Below are positions 5,439-12,513 of a stretch of 17,110 nucleotides of DNA, piece after piece. Below the pieces are notes generated by a model. The model had not been told where the DNA came from. It made no database searches and saw only the letters and a program-made list of their open reading frames with translations. The stretch's first letter is position 1. The number at the start of each line of letters is the position of its first letter. Both the position numbers and the translations under genes were made by a program. Origin of the DNA: an uncultured Methanomethylovorans sp. (lineage in GTDB: Archaea > Halobacteriota > Methanosarcinia > Methanosarcinales > Methanosarcinaceae); the NCBI GenBank assembly GCA_937968035.1, contig CALBTS010000992.1, positions 1 to 17,110 on the forward strand, written 5' to 3'.

Positions 5439-6480
5439 GGTCTTGAAACCTAAATTTTTAGGCCTTCCTGTTGGAAATGTGATTATTGATGGTATGCCAT
5501 CTTTACAGAAGCTTAAATATCCCTTGCTTGACAGGTCTGAAAGCCATAACGAGTCAATACTTATAGAGGGGGATTCAGGGAGTGGAAAGAACTTTCTTGC
5601 CTTTCTTTTGGGGGTGAAGCTTTCCCTTTTTCATAATCAGCCGCTCATATTCTTTGACCTTAAGGGCGATTACAGGGGCTCAAACAACTTTAACAGTTTT
5701 TACAAGCCCTATTTTTTTGAAACTAGGGTGTTTGTCCCTGCCCACTACCTCTTGAAGTATTCTGAATCTGACAAAGCTTATTATGAGGTCACCGACTCTC
5801 TACAATTTAAGGAAAGCATTTTAACTCCTGAAGTTGTGATACGGCTTTCAAAGCTTGATCCCAATGCCCAATACACAGGATATCTTGAGAGGGCCTTTAG
5901 GGAGCTTACGCTGATATCAATTTACGGCCTTAAAGAGAGAATAAATTCTTATATGAATCCTGAAAACAAGAAAAGCCTTTCAATTCTTTTGAGTGGTCTT
6001 GAAAGATTGGAGCATTTGGGATTATTTTCTCCAGATGGATTTGATTTTAAGGAGTTGTTCCTTCCTGAAAACAGGTGCCGGATTTATGTTTTCTCCTTTG
6101 TTCAGCCTGACATGGATAGATTCACCCTTTACGGCCTTCTCTTGAATCAGTTGTTTGAGCATGTTAAAAGGTCCCCTGAGTGCTACCCTGTTGTCATACT
6201 TGACGAGCTTAAGCTTTCTGCGCCTTCAAGGCGATTCAGGGACGAATTGACCGATTACAGCTCATTGATAGTATCTTATGTGAAGGAGATGGGAAGGGGA
6301 AAGCTCATTCGGGTATTTATATGCCAGTCCCGGAAAGATTTGCTTGAGAGCTTTTCTGATTCCCCGTGCCCCATCGAGTTTGTTTTCTATGCCCGGAGAA
6401 AATGCATTATGCTGCACAGCATAAAGAAGATCAAGGCGTTCCTCTATGTTGGGAAATGTCCTTTGGTGTTGAAAACCTAA
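5416..6480 (+). CDS. HerA/FtsK/VirB4-like P-loop ATPase with unusual GKN Walker A
   Basis: The 354-residue protein starts at ATG 5416 (GTGAG 5408-5412 upstream); ATG 5386 would add ten residues. Walker A is GDSGSGKN at residues 52-59, after LIE. DLKGDY (81-86) corresponds to the D-x-KG-D/E motif after the first strands of HerA/TraG-type ATPases. Walker B is VVILDEL (259-265), and ICQSR (302-306) fits the later polar Gln motif. Known members translocate DNA or drive virion/secretion assembly at membranes. Here the residue after the Walker A Lys is Asn, not Thr/Ser, so Mg2+ binding may differ. As a packaging or assembly motor among membrane proteins it supports a virus. A conjugation-type ATPase is the alternative. 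Confidence 0.8.
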   Translation: MVPLRKLKVLKPKFLGLPVGNVIIDGMPSLQKLKYPLLDRSESHNESILIEGDSGSGKNFLAFLLGVKLSLFHNQPLIFFDLKGDYRGSNNFNSFYKPYFFETRVFVPAHYLLKYSESDKAYYEVTDSLQFKESILTPEVVIRLSKLDPNAQYTGYLERAFRELTLISIYGLKERINSYMNPENKKSLSILLSGLERLEHLGLFSPDGFDFKELFLPENRCRIYVFSFVQPDMDRFTLYGLLLNQLFEHVKRSPECYPVVILDELKLSAPSRRFRDELTDYSSLIVSYVKEMGRGKLIRVFICQSRKDLLESFSDSPCPIEFVFYARRKCIMLHSIKKIKAFLYVGKCPLVLKT

Positions 6481-6482
6481 CT

Positions 6483-6540
6483 TTTTTATATAAAAGTATA
6501 GAAAATTTGGTTAGATTTATATACCAAGGTGTAGTTTTAG
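6483..6540 (+). promoter_or_regulatory. Tandem TATA promoters for the 6575 gene
   Basis: Two TATA-like boxes follow one another: TTTATATAAAAGTATAG (6485-6501) and GATTTATATACC (6514-6525). Each continues like the palindromic operator: AAAGTATAG in the first, AAGGTGTAGTTTTA in the second (compare AAGGTATAGTTTTA at 849-861). The second would start transcripts near 6545-6550, just before the ATG at 6575. This is the only internal plus-strand intergenic region with such signals, which points to separate, strong expression of the next gene. Confidence 0.65.
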
Positions 6541-6574
6541 CCTATGTCAAGTCCTCTGGGCTTGGGGTGTAACT

Positions 6575-7507
6575 ATGTCTTTTAAGGAAAAGATTAAAGA
6601 AAAATTAAAACTCCGCTTTAGAAAAGACAGGAAGGCCAAGGGAAAAGGTGTCATCGCAATTGGTTTTATTGCTGTCGTCTGCTGTTCTGTTCTTGCTGTT
6701 GGCATTTATGCTGGCTTAAATGCCCTTGGTGACAAGTTTGGCGTTAATGTTGATGTTTCTAATAACGGCGGGGGAGGATCTGCTACCCAGGATACGTATT
6801 ATCCTGCGGGCTATAATGTTAAGGTGCTTGATGCTGATTCAAAGGCTGCTGTGGCTTCCACAACCTATGCCTTTGGCGAGAAGTACCAGTATCCCTCTTT
6901 GGAGACTGAGAAGGCCATCACATCAATTAGCTATGTGTCCGGCGCCTCTGTAGAGCTTGCCGGTAAGGAGGAGCTCCCTCCATCACCTTACTTTGACGGT
7001 AAGGGATTCTGGGCTTATACAGAGCCAAGCGGATACAAGGCATGCTGGAAATACATTGAGTACAAGCGTGAAGTTTATGACGCTGACGATGATAAGGAAA
7101 TCATACTTCTTGTTGAAAAGGCTGGTTCTATAGTTGAGTCTGGTTCTACCACAACTACCAATGCGGCTTCAAATGGAACTCCCTCTTGGAGCACTACAGT
7201 TGTCTCAACATACAAGGATAATGTCGTCATGCTAATAACTGATGGCAACGCCTCAAACAGCGAGATTAGCTCAGTCACATTCTCTATTGACGGAATAAGC
7301 CAGAATGTAAACAAGTTTGCTACTGGCCAGTGGTACACAATCTGTAACATTAACGGAACAAAGACCCTTTCCTGGACCGCTACAAGAAAGAGCGGCGCTG
7401 ATGCCAATGCATCAATTACAATGGCTATTAACGAGTTAAATCCAACTGGCGCAACTGACTATCTAAACAATGGGGACAACCTGTTCTCTGAGACTAACAC
7501 CGATTAA
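6575..7507 (+). CDS. Single-pass membrane protein, candidate major virion protein
   Basis: The 310-residue protein has a very basic N-terminus (KEKIKEKLKLRFRKDRK), one hydrophobic helix at residues 25-50 and then an outer part starting with a Gly-rich linker. The ectodomain is Ser/Thr/Asn-rich and beta-like, with two apparent halves (about 65-170 and 185-310) and possible N-glycosylation sites (NAS, NGT). It should lie outside the membrane with its N-terminus inside. It has its own tandem promoters and a terminator-like hairpin over its stop codon, so it is expressed as a separate unit. Structural proteins made in bulk often show this, so it is my best candidate for the main envelope/capsid protein. 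A pilin-like role is less likely, since no clear class III peptidase site is seen. Confidence 0.7.
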   Translation: MSFKEKIKEKLKLRFRKDRKAKGKGVIAIGFIAVVCCSVLAVGIYAGLNALGDKFGVNVDVSNNGGGGSATQDTYYPAGYNVKVLDADSKAAVASTTYAFGEKYQYPSLETEKAITSISYVSGASVELAGKEELPPSPYFDGKGFWAYTEPSGYKACWKYIEYKREVYDADDDKEIILLVEKAGSIVESGSTTTTNAASNGTPSWSTTVVSTYKDNVVMLITDGNASNSEISSVTFSIDGISQNVNKFATGQWYTICNINGTKTLSWTATRKSGADANASITMAINELNPTGATDYLNNGDNLFSETNTD

Positions 7508-7536
7508 GGAGGATCTCCTTAATTTTATTTTTTTTA
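7503..7536 (+). terminator. Hairpin followed by T-run
   Basis: ATTAAGGAG (7503-7511) and CTCCTTAAT (7515-7523) make a perfect 9-bp stem with loop GAT, followed by TTTATTTTTTTT. The stop codon TAA (7505-7507) is inside the left arm. It looks like an intrinsic terminator or partial attenuator between the 6575 gene and the downstream membrane protein genes. The AAAGGTG binding site for the next gene begins just after it. Confidence 0.65.
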
Positions 7537-7549
7537 AAGGTGTTAAAAA

Positions 7550-7894
7550 ATGGAGCTTGAAAGGTCCAGTTATGGAAGCGGAACTGCTGTTGCCCTATTC
7601 TGTTTAGCGTGTACCATACTTGTACTATCTCTTGTCGATACTGGCATATCAATAGCCATGATGGAGACTGGGAACTTCTATGAATCCTCTACTATAAGTG
7701 CTATGTTTGTGGCTCAGTTCGGCTACCTTGGATTTTTAATCCAGGACATGACAATTTTCTTGTTTTACTTTGTCGCTATGATGGCCCTTTCATTTGTTAA
7801 TCCCTATTTGAGCCTAGCCTTTGGCTCATTGGGTGTTCTAATCAATATAGAACCAATAATAAGCAATATAATTTTATGGAGGTCTTTTATTTGA
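7550..7894 (+). CDS. Small multi-pass membrane protein (114 aa)
   Basis: Unrecognised. AAAGGTG (7537-7543) stands 6 bases before the ATG. The protein has three or four hydrophobic segments (about residues 12-36, 50-75, 76-95 and 92-110) and almost no charge outside the first ten residues. In size and hydrophobicity it resembles small membrane proteins of enveloped archaeal viruses, where such proteins make up much of the particle, but I see no diagnostic motif. Its end overlaps the start region of the large surface protein, whose ribosome binding site lies inside this gene, so the two are coupled. Confidence 0.65.
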   Translation: MELERSSYGSGTAVALFCLACTILVLSLVDTGISIAMMETGNFYESSTISAMFVAQFGYLGFLIQDMTIFLFYFVAMMALSFVNPYLSLAFGSLGVLINIEPIISNIILWRSFI

Positions 7895-9660
7895 ATAAAA
7901 AAATTATTTTGATGTTAATCGGATTGCTTTTGGCTAGTCTTTTTGTTTCTGTTGTTCCCGTAATCTCCGCCTCTACTCAAATTCTTGAGAATCCTACTGC
8001 GGATGCCAACTCTGATGGTTGGAGCTATACTGGAACATATTCAGGGGGAAAATTTACTCTAGCCTCAGATAAATATGCTGTTCCTACATATAAAAATACC
8101 ACTTATAAATTAAATTCTATTACTACTGCTACAAAAGATTATACTATCTCTTGGGTTGTAACTAATGTTTCTGATGGGGCTTATGTTAAGGTAGAGACTC
8201 GAGATTCTGCGGGTACTACTTATAAAGCCATTATTTTACATTCAGAAGCTGGAGCCGATGGGTGGAACTCTAATTTTTATCATTTGTATGGTGTCGATTT
8301 AGTTTCTGGGGTTTGGAATGGCTCTAAACTTAGTGATATGTATTCTGCTATGGGATTGGCTTATCCAAATTCCCAAGTTTATCTTCATGTCTATTTTAGA
8401 GGCCCTATGGTCGTTGACTCTGCTAGCGTGTGGGAGCATGATATAGGCGATTCTGTTGATCCTCTTACAGGAGATCCCCTTCCAACTTGTGGGGATGGAA
8501 CCTGTAATGGGACTGAGGATTGTTCTACCTGTGCTGCTGACTGCGGTAGCTGTGCGACTTATACTGCTGTATTGGAGCTGGAGCCCTCATTGGTCCAGTT
8601 GAACGATAAAGTCACTGGTGAAGCTTACCTCCTGAAGGATGGTACTGATAAAGTGCTTCCTGATAACGCGGACAGCGTTTATATCGGCACTAATGGTAAG
8701 AACATTCTAAAGCTTGAATTCGATGACAATAATGTAGCAGAGTTTGACATCATACCGAGTGATTACCCTGCTATTTTTGCCACAAATCAGACATATAGCG
8801 TCTCAGTCCAGTTCATAGAGGGTGCTGATACTGCGACTGGTACAGATACCCTTCAGATAGGGTATGCTGACATTGACAATGGTGATTATACTGGAGATGG
8901 CATTGGAGTTGTCGAACAGGATGGGATAACTTGGATTTTTAAATTTACAAAGGATAAATATACTGCTGCCGACTTTGTTCCTAACTATGGTGCTAAGGCT
9001 GGCTATACTGTTACCGCTGTTCCTTCATCTGGTGTCAACGTTCCTTCTTTTGATACCTATGTTGATGTTGATTTGGGGTCTGAAAATATTCTCAAAAATA
9101 AGTTTATTCATTGTCTTGCCTTATCTTCTGGCACCAATGGATTTACTGAGAATTTTTATTTAGGCACGCTTTTTTCTAACAAGGACATTACTGGCCACTG
9201 CTTGCTTACCTATAGCATGAATGGGCAATCTAAATCTCTTGATTTATATGCTAACTCTAAGTTTGTTGCCTCTGGTGGCAATTCTAATGGTGGTAGTGGT
9301 GACTCTGGAGAAGGCAAGACCTTTTTAGGGAAGGTATGGGAAACCTTGACCTCTCCTTTTAAAGATGTTCCTGAGAAGGCCAAAGAAACTGCTGAAAAGG
9401 CTCTTGAAGCTGCTGAGGACTTAGGTAAAGGTGCTTGGAAATCTTTAACTTCTGTTGCCTCTGATGTTTGGAAGGGTGTAACTTCCACTGTTTCCAAGAC
9501 TGCTGAATCTATCGTGAAGACTGTTACAGGTGGCGCTTCCTCTGGCGGCTCCCTGCTATCTGGTGTTACAAGATTCCTGTCCAGTTCCCTTTGGGGAATC
9601 CCTGTGATTATTGTAATAGGGATTGTCGTTATGATTTTCCTCTTTAGGAGGGGTGATTGA
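7891..9660 (+). CDS. Large secreted, anchored surface protein with Cys-rich motif; receptor-binding candidate
   Basis: TTG 7891 is the probable start (589 aa): GGAGGT (7878-7883) is 7 bases upstream, while ATG 7876 would precede that site. A signal peptide (about 1-27) is followed by a beta domain like a carbohydrate-binding jelly roll (30-190: NPTADANSDGWSYTG), and a six-Cys motif beginning CGDGTCNG and ending DCGSC (200-221). I know this motif type from surface proteins of DPANN-type archaea. Next come a further beta domain (225-460), a Ser/Gly linker, amphipathic helices rich in Ala/Lys/Thr/Trp (about 475-555) and a terminal membrane helix with FRRGD. It is exported and C-terminally anchored. 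It may recognise the host and, through its helices, act on membranes (inference). Confidence 0.75.
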   Translation: MNKKIILMLIGLLLASLFVSVVPVISASTQILENPTADANSDGWSYTGTYSGGKFTLASDKYAVPTYKNTTYKLNSITTATKDYTISWVVTNVSDGAYVKVETRDSAGTTYKAIILHSEAGADGWNSNFYHLYGVDLVSGVWNGSKLSDMYSAMGLAYPNSQVYLHVYFRGPMVVDSASVWEHDIGDSVDPLTGDPLPTCGDGTCNGTEDCSTCAADCGSCATYTAVLELEPSLVQLNDKVTGEAYLLKDGTDKVLPDNADSVYIGTNGKNILKLEFDDNNVAEFDIIPSDYPAIFATNQTYSVSVQFIEGADTATGTDTLQIGYADIDNGDYTGDGIGVVEQDGITWIFKFTKDKYTAADFVPNYGAKAGYTVTAVPSSGVNVPSFDTYVDVDLGSENILKNKFIHCLALSSGTNGFTENFYLGTLFSNKDITGHCLLTYSMNGQSKSLDLYANSKFVASGGNSNGGSGDSGEGKTFLGKVWETLTSPFKDVPEKAKETAEKALEAAEDLGKGAWKSLTSVASDVWKGVTSTVSKTAESIVKTVTGGASSGGSLLSGVTRFLSSSLWGIPVIIVIGIVVMIFLFRRGD

Positions 9661-9661
9661 T

Positions 9662-10567
9662 TTGAAAATGCCTAATATGAAAATGCCGTTTTCCAAAAAA
9701 GACTCAAATGACGACCTTGCGGGATTTGCTGTTTATGCCGGTGGCTCAAAGAAGCAGATTAACATGAAAGAGGCTAGCCCTTCACATGTTACTGTTGACG
9801 GGAAAAATCCTTATTCTTCTGCTATGCAGGATCAGAAATCCAGATTCTATGAAGCCCAGGCTAATATGTATGCCGCTAAGGCTAAGAACATGGAAGATAG
9901 GACTAAGGCCATGTCCTCTCGCTCATCCTCAGGTGGAGGTGGCTCGAGAGGCTCAATGTTTGGCAAAGTTGGCCCTGTATTGAAGGGAGGCCTTAACATT
10001 GGCCCCCAGTCCGGGGCTTTTGCTGCTGTAAACCCATTTGCACAGTTGAATCAGTCCATATATTTTGGATTCACCCAGATGGGTATGGTCTTCCTATTCT
10101 TCATAGGGTGGTTTATCATTGGAAAGTATGGTGGCTATACGCTTAAGGGCTCTGTTGGCGCCTTTGCCTCTACGCCGATGTTTTACATCTTGATGGTCGA
10201 AGTTGTCAACATGATCTTTAACTTCTTTTACTTGATGACTAGTGGCTCATTCAAGGTGGCCGAGCGATTCGCTAATCTCTTCGTGCTCCTGATGATGCTC
10301 TCTGGCGTTGCCGTGATACCTATATTTGTAGGATTCACCACAACATATCTTGCCCTATCTGGGGTCCTTGTGCTCTTTGCCTGGGTCTATATCGTATGCC
10401 CTGGGAATCCTGTGTTTAACATTCCCTTTGGCTTCTTTGCCATATACCTTGTTTGCGTACTGCTCTGCATGGTGGGAGGGATTGGATTTACCTTTAAGCT
10501 TGGCTTTGAGCCTGTCGTTCCGCTCTTTCAGCAGATATTTAACGCTATAATGGGGCTGATAAGGTGA
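9662..10567 (+). CDS. Multi-pass membrane protein with basic Met-rich N-terminus
   Basis: Unrecognised, about 302 residues. TTG 9662 is preferred: AGGAGGGGTGA (9646-9656) is correctly spaced, whereas GTG 9653 lies within that site; ATG 9668 is possible. The first 110 residues are soluble (MKMPNMKMPFSKKD, then an Ala/Lys/Met-rich helix and a Ser/Gly run). Five or so membrane helices follow (about 135-160, 165-195, 200-225, 230-250 and 255-280). It could be a VirB6-like or virion membrane protein; neither can be shown by eye. It overlaps the preceding stop region closely and is followed by another membrane protein in the same transcript. Confidence 0.7.
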   Translation: MKMPNMKMPFSKKDSNDDLAGFAVYAGGSKKQINMKEASPSHVTVDGKNPYSSAMQDQKSRFYEAQANMYAAKAKNMEDRTKAMSSRSSSGGGGSRGSMFGKVGPVLKGGLNIGPQSGAFAAVNPFAQLNQSIYFGFTQMGMVFLFFIGWFIIGKYGGYTLKGSVGAFASTPMFYILMVEVVNMIFNFFYLMTSGSFKVAERFANLFVLLMMLSGVAVIPIFVGFTTTYLALSGVLVLFAWVYIVCPGNPVFNIPFGFFAIYLVCVLLCMVGGIGFTFKLGFEPVVPLFQQIFNAIMGLIR

Positions 10568-11082
10568 GGATGAAATTATTTTATAATTTCCTTTTTTCCA
10601 AAAGCGCAAAGGCTGCGGCTGATACTGGTATACCTGTACTCGGCACGCTAAGCTCTGTCATAGCCATTGTGTTTGCCTCGATATCAAAGCTTGAAGGCTG
10701 GATGCTCTATGCCTTCCTTGCCATCATGTTTTCAATTATAGCGAGCATTCTCTTTTTCATGTACCTCACATTTTCAAAGAAATACGACTATAAGGGAAAT
10801 CCAGACTTTAGCACCAATTACAGTACAAATTATAATTCCAAGACCTTCAAAGGATTTAGGAATTCCAAGAGAGGGGTCTTCGGCATTGTAAAGGCCCTCA
10901 TAATGGCCTTTTCATTCTGCGTTGCACTGGGGCTCTTGAATCATTTCTTTGGTGTCTTTGACATGTTTCATAATGGTCTTGACTTCATAGAGGGGCCTTT
11001 GGACAAGGTCCTTGGCACTCCTGTAGTTGAGTCTGTTGTGGACATGATCCTAGATGGAATCGGAAAGGGGATTGGTGATTAG
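10564..11082 (+). CDS. Membrane protein with about three helices (172 aa)
   Basis: Unrecognised. GTG 10564 overlaps the upstream stop TGA (10565-10567); ATG 10570 is a close alternative. Membrane helices lie at about residues 27-48, 50-72 and 115-140, with a polar, Tyr/Asn/Ser-rich loop between the second and third and an amphipathic C-terminal part. The GTG of the next gene follows directly after the stop. It is probably a partner of the preceding multi-pass protein in the same envelope or secretion-like complex. Confidence 0.65.
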   Translation: MRMKLFYNFLFSKSAKAAADTGIPVLGTLSSVIAIVFASISKLEGWMLYAFLAIMFSIIASILFFMYLTFSKKYDYKGNPDFSTNYSTNYNSKTFKGFRNSKRGVFGIVKALIMAFSFCVALGLLNHFFGVFDMFHNGLDFIEGPLDKVLGTPVVESVVDMILDGIGKGIGD

Positions 11083-11277
11083 GTGGCTAGACTTAAAATG
11101 CCCAAGCTTAGGAGAAAGAACTTTGAGCCTATCATGGAAGTAAATTTCAAGAACGAGAAGGGAAATTTGCAGCACTCTGTCATGAGAGAATCTACAATGA
11201 ATAAGATTTCTAAGAAGGGTGTTAAGATTTCAGGGAGTCTTTTTAGAGGGCCCTGGGGAAAATTCAAGGAGTTCTAA
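11083..11277 (+). CDS. Small very basic protein (64 aa)
   Basis: Unrecognised, 64 residues, strongly basic, Met/Lys-rich, no membrane helix. GTG 11083 touches the upstream stop, with GGTGA (11074-11078) as binding site. The beginning (LKMPKLRRK) echoes the beginning of the membrane protein at 9662 (MKMPNMKMP). High positive charge and last place in the structural operon would fit a DNA- or lipid-binding internal virion protein, but this is inference. A weak minus-strand frame covers the same bases and was not accepted. Confidence 0.55.
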   Translation: MARLKMPKLRRKNFEPIMEVNFKNEKGNLQHSVMRESTMNKISKKGVKISGSLFRGPWGKFKEF

Positions 11278-11280
11278 TCT

Positions 11281-11391
11281 ATGGTCCGATTTTCTTCCAA
11301 GCTTGCTGTCTCTGTTTGCGGGATTAATCGCTTTTCCTACTTCAGGAAAAAGCTAAGGGTAATAATACCCTTTGGAAGATTTGAGAACTAA
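11281..11391 (+). CDS. Possible tiny basic protein (36 aa)
   Basis: An ATG three bases after the previous stop opens a 36-residue frame with a basic, aromatic product (FSYFRKKLRVIIPFGRF). There is no clear ribosome binding site of its own apart from an AAGGAG-like stretch (11265-11270) inside the upstream gene. Adjacency and direction argue for it; shortness argues against. Its function is unknown. It would be the last gene of the long plus-strand block. Confidence 0.35.
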   Translation: MVRFSSKLAVSVCGINRFSYFRKKLRVIIPFGRFEN

Positions 11392-11471
11392 TTTTATAAT
11401 TTTCTTCTATTTTGAGAAGCTGCAGCAGCAACTATTCTGTTAAAAAAAAGAAATAAATTTTAAATTTTTTC
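11392..11471. terminator. T/A-rich convergent gene end
   Basis: Eighty bases between two convergent genes contain T-rich stretches on the plus strand (11393-11411 and 11458-11471) and an A-run (11443-11450) that gives a T-run on the minus strand. Archaeal termination needs only such runs, so both transcripts probably end here. There is no strong hairpin. Confidence 0.4.
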
Positions 11472-11675
11472 TTAAACAATCATCTTGCAGGCGTATATGT
11501 GGGCTATCTTTGCCCTATCCCTTGCCGGCATCTCTTCCCAGACCTTTAGGGCCTCTTCCCTTTCAAATACCTGGAGCTCAAACAGTCCTGATTCAAACTC
11601 GAAAAGGACGTGGGAAAAACCATTTAAGTCATGCCCTTGCTTAGAGTTATCTAAGCTTAAAACCTCGATACCCAT
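11472..11675 (-). CDS. Small acidic hypothetical protein (67 aa)
   Basis: Unrecognised, 67 residues, acidic, soluble; strands in the first half (HVLFEFESGLFELQVF) and a helix in the second (EREEALKVWEEMPARDRAKI). A perfect GGAGG site lies 6 bases before the ATG (complement of 11682-11686), and a TATA-like CTTATAAG is upstream, which convinces me it is real. It stands alone on the minus strand next to the tRNA-like gene. The sequence 'EALKVWEEM' near an aromatic strand is typical of small regulatory or ribbon proteins but identifies none. Confidence 0.65.
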   Translation of the reverse strand: MGIEVLSLDNSKQGHDLNGFSHVLFEFESGLFELQVFEREEALKVWEEMPARDRAKIAHIYACKMIV

Positions 11676-11717
11676 TGAATTCCTCCAAGTTTTCTTTGGG
11701 CGAGAATGTTTTTAAGC

Positions 11718-11767
11718 TTAACCCTTACTTTCTAAATTATTACAATCTTATAAGTGTATAGGGTTAA
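11718..11767. promoter_or_regulatory. Divergent promoter between inverted repeats
   Basis: TTAACCCT (11718-11725) and AGGGTTAA (11760-11767) are perfect inverted repeats enclosing a palindromic TATA-like box CTTATAAG (11747-11754). The box can serve the minus-strand gene ending at 11472 and the tRNA-like gene at 11777 (start about 25 bases downstream). The arms are different from the ACTATA-type operators elsewhere, so a separate regulator may act here. Confidence 0.5.
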
Positions 11768-11776
11768 ATAAAAAGT

Positions 11777-11844
11777 GGGGTAGTAATTCAGCCAGGATAG
11801 AATGATAGGACGCTTCGTCGGAGGTTCAAATCCTTCCTACCCCA
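11777..11844 (+). tRNA. tRNA-like gene with shortened anticodon arm
   Basis: The acceptor stem GGGGTAG/CTACCCC is perfect (7 bp), followed by T8 A9. The D arm ATTC-AGCCAGGATA-GAAT has a perfect stem and the conserved A14, GG and A21. The T arm GGAGG-TTCAAAT-CCTTC is canonical, and A is the discriminator. Between D and T arms, however, only 16 bases remain where about 22 are expected; they can form GACG-CTT-CGTC, a 4-bp stem with a 3-base loop, and no normal anticodon loop with U33 is present. It is therefore a decayed tRNA, a tRNA-derived attachment site, or a tRNA-shaped RNA with another role. CCA is not encoded. Confidence 0.65.
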
Positions 11845-11865
11845 TCACAATTTAAGGTGAAAGTC

Positions 11866-12057
11866 ATGTGCTTTTTTATTCAAAAGATAATTCCAAATCC
11901 ATACTCAGGGAAGGTAGTAGGGTATAAGATTGGGATAGACGTTCCGTTTAGAAGGTGTGGAATAATATACGATACAGAAAGAAAGAAATTATATTATTGT
12001 AAATATAAGCTCTACATTTACTGTTTTCATGTGATTTGTGTCGTTGTTAAATACTAG
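11866..12057 (+). CDS. Small hypothetical protein (63 aa) after the tRNA-like gene
   Basis: ATG 11866 follows AGGTGA (11855-11860) at normal distance; a GTG at 11857 in frame is less likely. The product has five Cys and many Tyr/Lys/Ile, with a hydrophobic end (YIYCFHVICVVVKY). It lies 21 bases after the tRNA-like gene, and its last 69 bases overlap the convergent gene on the minus strand. No family is recognised. The good binding site supports it; the odd composition of the C-terminal part, which overlaps a real minus-strand gene, weakens it. Confidence 0.4.
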   Translation: MCFFIQKIIPNPYSGKVVGYKIGIDVPFRRCGIIYDTERKKLYYCKYKLYIYCFHVICVVVKY

Positions 12058-12465
12058 ATACCAAGTGCCTATACCATCATACTCCAAGCGTTTCCATCCG
12101 TTGGATCCGTTTGTTCCAAGGTCATAAAATTCATATCCGCCCTTTCCTTCTTTGAATCTTTGAAAATCCCAGTTACTCATCCACATTGTCTTTATTGGAC
12201 TTTGTGGTTGGACATTTGCATATAACTTTTCATTGAATCCTAATTCTACAGGTATTGCCCAGAAATATCCTGGTTGTATGTTTTCTTGTTGATGGGTAAT
12301 TGTTTTTAATCCCTCAACTCCTGTTGGATAGCTGTATTCTGATTTCTCGTTGCTGTTGCTAGAGTAGCTGTCTGCCTCATTTATTACATAGATACAGATT
12401 GGAACGGCTATCACGAGAACAACTATTAAAACTACTAATTTGATTAAAGTCTTAAAAATCCCCAT
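11989..12465 (-). CDS. Membrane-anchored protein with small beta ectodomain (158 aa)
   Basis: One N-terminal helix (about residues 5-28: LIKLVVLIVVLVIAVPICIY) is an uncleaved anchor or signal. A Ser/Asn/Glu-rich linker follows to about 50, then a beta-rich domain ending in GTWYLVFNNDTNHMKTVNVEL. The W-YLV-N-x(6-9)-V-V pattern is like the last strands of GOLD or similar beta sandwiches found in archaeal surface proteins. AAAGGTG precedes the ATG. It has its own promoter region with an ACTATA-type site, apart from the structural operon, so it may alter the cell surface of the carrier (for example superinfection exclusion); that is speculation. Confidence 0.7.
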   Translation of the reverse strand: MGIFKTLIKLVVLIVVLVIAVPICIYVINEADSYSSNSNEKSEYSYPTGVEGLKTITHQQENIQPGYFWAIPVELGFNEKLYANVQPQSPIKTMWMSNWDFQRFKEGKGGYEFYDLGTNGSNGWKRLEYDGIGTWYLVFNNDTNHMKTVNVELIFTII

Positions 12466-12513
12466 TTTTCTACACCTTTGTAACTTCTTGCTATTCTAAA
12501 CTTAAAATCCTTT

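Noticed and set aside
6366..6572. 68-codon frame overlapping the ATPase end
   Set aside because: It runs through the tandem promoters and shifts against the ATPase frame, whose codon use stays normal to its stop; I see no sign of a frameshift.
7075..7407. 110-codon minus-strand frame inside the 6575 gene
   Set aside because: Opposite-strand shadow of a well-supported gene with its own promoter and ribosome binding site; no binding site of its own seen.
6575..7507. Type IV pilin/archaellin reading of the single-pass protein
   Set aside because: The basic N-terminus followed by a hydrophobic helix is suggestive, but no convincing class III signal peptidase site and no pilus assembly genes are seen.
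9210..9497. 95-codon minus-strand frame inside the large surface protein gene
   Set aside because: It mirrors the amphipathic-helix region; Ser/Pro-rich product of the kind produced by reverse reading of Ala/Lys/Gly codons.
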